A DNA stretch of 16,885 bases, taken from positions 1 to 16,885 of the forward strand of contig JAKBCE010000053.1 in NCBI GenBank assembly GCA_021808195.1. Reading direction: 5' to 3'. Both the position numbers and the translations under genes were made by a program. Position 1 is the stretch's first letter, and every line of letters starts with the position of its first letter. The DNA comes from Pseudomonadota bacterium (GTDB lineage Bacteria > Pseudomonadota > Gammaproteobacteria > Steroidobacterales > Steroidobacteraceae). Of this stretch, positions 14,575 through 16,885 are shown one piece after another. Below the pieces are notes generated by a model. The model saw only the letters and a list, made by a program, of their open reading frames with translations. It was not told the DNA's origin and did not search any database.

Positions 14575-16521
14575 TCACTTCACCGCAAACGCGCGGTAGG
14601 AATGCGGCGCGAGCCTGATCACGAAGCTCGTCTGGCCATGTTCGCTCGGCAGCGGATTCGGCGTGATCAGCGGCGCCGGCAGAACTTTCTGCCCCGAGGC
14701 CAAATCGAGCAGTTCCCGAGCCCCGCGATGCACGAAAACCCGTACCGTCACAGGGCGGGCCAGATACGACTCGACTACGAAGGTGTTGTTGCTATACGCA
14801 AACTCTGCGACACGTGCCGGCGCGTTGATCCGCACCGGAAATCTCGCCAGCAGATAACCACGCAGCGTGTTCAAAACCGGCTCGGGAAGTCGGTACAGAT
14901 CGCCCATGTTACTCGGTACGTCGAGCACGTAGAGCTGACCGCGCGAGTATCCGGTCATCAGGAGCAGCGGCACCCCATGGGCCGATGCCTCCCCCTGGAT
15001 AACGGGCCAGCTGTCATTGGTGTAGAAGCGGATCTGGGGAAAGATGACCCGCGCCGCGCGCTCGCCGGGAACATTCAGGCCCGCGGTCGTGCCCCCGGCG
15101 ATGCTGCCGAGATAGTGGCGCACCGCGATGGGCAAGCCCGTGTAGGTGATATCGGCCACGTTGCGAATGCCGCGATGTTCCTCCTCGAGCGTGTGCAGCA
15201 GCCCGGAAGTGATGATCACATCGCCTCCACCCTTCAGCTGCGCCTCGATCTTCGCCACCAGATCCGGATCGGCCGCTGCCTCGGCCGTCAGCAGCACTAC
15301 CGGAGCGTGAACCGGGAAGTGCGGCTCCAGGTTGATCGGGATACCGATGTTGCCGAGGTAATTCTGCAGGAAGTCCTCGCCGCTCGACTGGAACGGCTTG
15401 TAACTGGCGATGCCGATCGGGTGGCCGAGCTTGCCGAGCACCTTATCTACCTTGCCGAGCGCATACCCGGCGACGCTTGCCCAGCCTGGCACTGCCTCGC
15501 TGCCCGACGGTGCCTTGAACGCACGCACCATCGCATTCCAGTCGAAACTGGTTCGGTCGGCGACCCAGGCATAGCGATTACCCGGGCTCACCGGCTCGGG
15601 TACCGCGAGTTGCGGCCAGCTGAACAGCGTAATTTCGGGTGACTTGGCGAACAGCGTGTCCCAGAGCTGCTCGGCATAGCGGTCGACGTACCGATCGCCG
15701 AAGGTATCAACCCAGCCACCCTTGTCCCCGTGCGGCCGGATATTGTGATAGTACCGATAGATCAGATAGCTCTCGTATTGCTGGAGCATCTGCGCCGTGT
15801 GCACCGGATCGCGGGTTTCGTTGCCGGTGTAGATCCCACTGAACATCTTCGCTTCGCGATCGAGATCGAAGCCCAGGCCCTGAAAGTGTTCATACCAGTT
15901 CGGGTACTTGATGATCACCTGAGCATGCGGGTTGACCTGGTGCGCCGTGTCGATGATCAGATGCTGCGCCACCCAACGCATCTTACGCAGCCTGTAATCA
16001 GTCCAGCTGAGCACGCCCTTGGCCTTGATGTCGGCGTTGCTGCGCGTATTGAAGAAGGTGAAGTCATCAAGAATGATGGTATTGAAATGGCGGGCTGCCA
16101 TGCGCACGGCTCGCTCGCAGATGGCGACGTCGTGCGGGTTCTCGAAGTCGAAGGAATTGTACTGATTGTACTGGTTGCGGCCGGCGAACAACGTGATGCC
16201 ACCGTCGACCGTAATGCCCCGCCTGCGAAAGAACGCCGCGATCCGGTCGAGCGTCGCCGGGTTGGCGAACACCTGATCCCGGTACACTTCGAGATACACC
16301 TTGTTGAAGTGCACCTGGCTCCAGATGCGCTGGAACTGGCGACGCAGCGTCTGCGGGTTGGCGAGCTGCCGGGTCGAAGTCACGGGGATATACACCGCGA
16401 CACTGAAGTTCTTGTAAGGTCGCACCGCGGCACGGGCCGGGGCGGCGCCGGAAAACCCCGCACAGAGCATCCCGCACAGCGCGACCAGGACGCCGGCCGC
16501 TCGATAATTTCGCCTCATCAT
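14575..16521 (-). CDS. Exported protein of unknown function; candidate novel glycoside hydrolase-like enzyme
   Basis: A 648-residue protein I cannot assign to a named family, although similar sequences exist as hypothetical proteins in plant-polysaccharide degraders. A Sec signal peptide (about 1-31, ARA-AV) precedes a predicted (beta/alpha)8-like region (about 38-330) whose strand-end segments carry acidic residues: YLEVYRD (76-82), IILDDFTFFN (149-158), IIKYPNWYEHFQG (203-215), GIYTGNETRDP (229-239) and EITLFSWPQ (296-304). A Rossmann-like segment (about 405-560; PVVLLTAEAA, GGGDVIITSGLL) resembles the class I glutamine-amidotransferase-like trimerisation domain of GH42-type enzymes, and a small beta domain ends the protein. 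D152/D153, E211 and E235 are candidate active-site residues by inspection only. ATG 16521 follows AGAGGGG; the adjacent ATG at 16518 is an alternative. It lies 64 bases after manD, behind a terminator-like hairpin. Protein reality is near certain; enzymatic function is inference. Confidence 0.85.
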   Translation of the reverse strand: MMRRNYRAAGVLVALCGMLCAGFSGAAPARAAVRPYKNFSVAVYIPVTSTRQLANPQTLRRQFQRIWSQVHFNKVYLEVYRDQVFANPATLDRIAAFFRRRGITVDGGITLFAGRNQYNQYNSFDFENPHDVAICERAVRMAARHFNTIILDDFTFFNTRSNADIKAKGVLSWTDYRLRKMRWVAQHLIIDTAHQVNPHAQVIIKYPNWYEHFQGLGFDLDREAKMFSGIYTGNETRDPVHTAQMLQQYESYLIYRYYHNIRPHGDKGGWVDTFGDRYVDRYAEQLWDTLFAKSPEITLFSWPQLAVPEPVSPGNRYAWVADRTSFDWNAMVRAFKAPSGSEAVPGWASVAGYALGKVDKVLGKLGHPIGIASYKPFQSSGEDFLQNYLGNIGIPINLEPHFPVHAPVVLLTAEAAADPDLVAKIEAQLKGGGDVIITSGLLHTLEEEHRGIRNVADITYTGLPIAVRHYLGSIAGGTTAGLNVPGERAARVIFPQIRFYTNDSWPVIQGEASAHGVPLLLMTGYSRGQLYVLDVPSNMGDLYRLPEPVLNTLRGYLLARFPVRINAPARVAEFAYSNNTFVVESYLARPVTVRVFVHRGARELLDLASGQKVLPAPLITPNPLPSEHGQTSFVIRLAPHSYRAFAVK

Positions 16522-16542
16522 GCCAATCCCCTCTCTTTTGTT

Positions 16543-16582
16543 AAAACGCAGCGTCGCGCCAGCTCGAACCGATTGGCGCGAC
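16543..16582 (-). terminator. Intrinsic-terminator-like hairpin between manD and downstream gene
   Basis: On the minus strand GTCGCGCCA and TGGCGCGAC form a perfect 9-bp GC-rich stem (arms at 16574-16582 and 16553-16561) with a 12-base loop, followed after six bases by TTTT (16546-16543). It begins four bases past the manD stop codon. It could end or attenuate manD transcription before the downstream exported-protein gene, whose ribosome-binding site lies just beyond. The T-run is short and offset, so partial read-through is likely. Confidence 0.55.
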
Positions 16583-16585
16583 GGC

Positions 16586-16885
16586 TCACCAATCCCACAT
16601 CGTGCCATCGGTCAGACGAGCCACCGGCAGCTGCTTGGGGTTGTAGGGAAAGCGCTCGGCCAGCTTCTCGTCGAGCCCGACGCCGTGACCCGGACTTTCC
16701 CCGCAGTGCAAGCAGCCCTCGCGGAACGTGTAATCGTGCGGAAACACCTCATCGGTCTGCTCGGTATGGCGCATGTACTCCTGGATGCCGAAATTCGGCA
16801 CCCAGGTATCGAAGTGCAGCGCCGCCCCGAGAGTGACCGGTGAGAGATCCGTCGCGCCGTGAAAGCCGGTGCGCGCCCGGTGCAT
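16586..16885 (-). CDS. manD: D-mannonate dehydratase, ManD/RspA type, C-terminal 99 residues
   Basis: Only the last 99 residues are in the window; the gene continues past the right edge, and the Met at the border is internal, not a start. The fragment ends with the enolase-superfamily ManD/RspA tail: [31 protein letters not shown], the cysteine-containing [31 protein letters not shown]. Family members of about 400 residues dehydrate D-mannonate to 2-keto-3-deoxy-D-gluconate with Mg2+ in the cytoplasm, unlike the unrelated UxuA. Some RspA relatives act slowly on other sugar acids. Here uxaC and uxuB supply mannonate, which strongly supports the mannonate role. A terminator-like hairpin follows the stop, then the unknown exported protein on the same strand. 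Confidence 0.88.
   Translation of the reverse strand: MHRARTGFHGATDLSPVTLGAALHFDTWVPNFGIQEYMRHTEQTDEVFPHDYTFREGCLHCGESPGHGVGLDEKLAERFPYNPKQLPVARLTDGTMWDW

Noticed and set aside
14362..15642. Plus-strand open frame of 426 codons antisense to the unknown exported protein, and another at 15730-16836
   Set aside because: Both are antisense shadows of the conserved minus-strand gene, rich in Arg/His/Asp, with no domain, signal peptide or ribosome-binding site.
1..16885. Mobile elements, CRISPR arrays, tRNA or rRNA genes
   Set aside because: No transposase, integrase, tandem spaced repeats, tRNA-like cloverleaf or rRNA sequence was noticed; gene spacing is tight and composition looks uniform by eye.

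Overview
The window is GC-rich, tightly packed DNA from a Gram-negative bacterium. Most enzymes carry Sec- or Tat-type export signals, and the glucuronate-isomerase route, PA14-bearing GH31 enzyme and KirBac channel suggest a plant-polysaccharide-degrading proteobacterium. A candidate operator resembles the xyl-box of Xanthomonadaceae, so a Xanthomonadales-like gammaproteobacterium is my best guess, but taxonomy cannot be fixed from this sequence alone. I see no rRNA, tRNA, CRISPR array or insertion sequence.

Layout. (1) 1-724, minus: LacI-family regulator, cut by the left edge. (2) 1018-1890, plus: KirBac-type inward-rectifier potassium channel, probably not part of the sugar pathway. (3) 9057 down to 1970, minus: a four-gene cluster, in transcription order GH31 alpha-xylosidase-like, GH27 alpha-galactosidase/beta-L-arabinopyranosidase-like, GH29 alpha-L-fucosidase-like, aldose 1-epimerase. 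GH31 and GH27 overlap by 4 bases (ATGA), and the other gaps are about 40 bases. (4) 9220-10680, minus: fructuronate reductase (uxuB), divergent from (5) 10748-14489, plus: GH67 alpha-glucuronidase then glucuronate isomerase (uxaC). (6) From the right edge, minus: C-terminal end of a ManD/RspA-type D-mannonate dehydratase, a terminator-like hairpin, then an exported 648-residue protein of unrecognised family (14575-16521).

Function. GH67 would release (methyl)glucuronic acid from xylo-oligosaccharides in the periplasm. UxaC, UxuB and ManD then form a complete route glucuronate -> fructuronate -> mannonate -> 2-keto-3-deoxygluconate. The GH31/GH27/GH29 set would strip xylosyl, galactosyl or arabinopyranosyl, and fucosyl side chains, as on fucosylated xyloglucan or decorated glucuronoxylan, and the epimerase would interconvert anomers of the freed sugars. 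Endo-acting enzymes, transporters, KDG kinase and aldolase are not in the window. The unknown exported protein beside manD, with a predicted barrel and a Rossmann-like domain laid out like some clan-A glycosidases, is the best candidate here for an undescribed carbohydrate-active enzyme.
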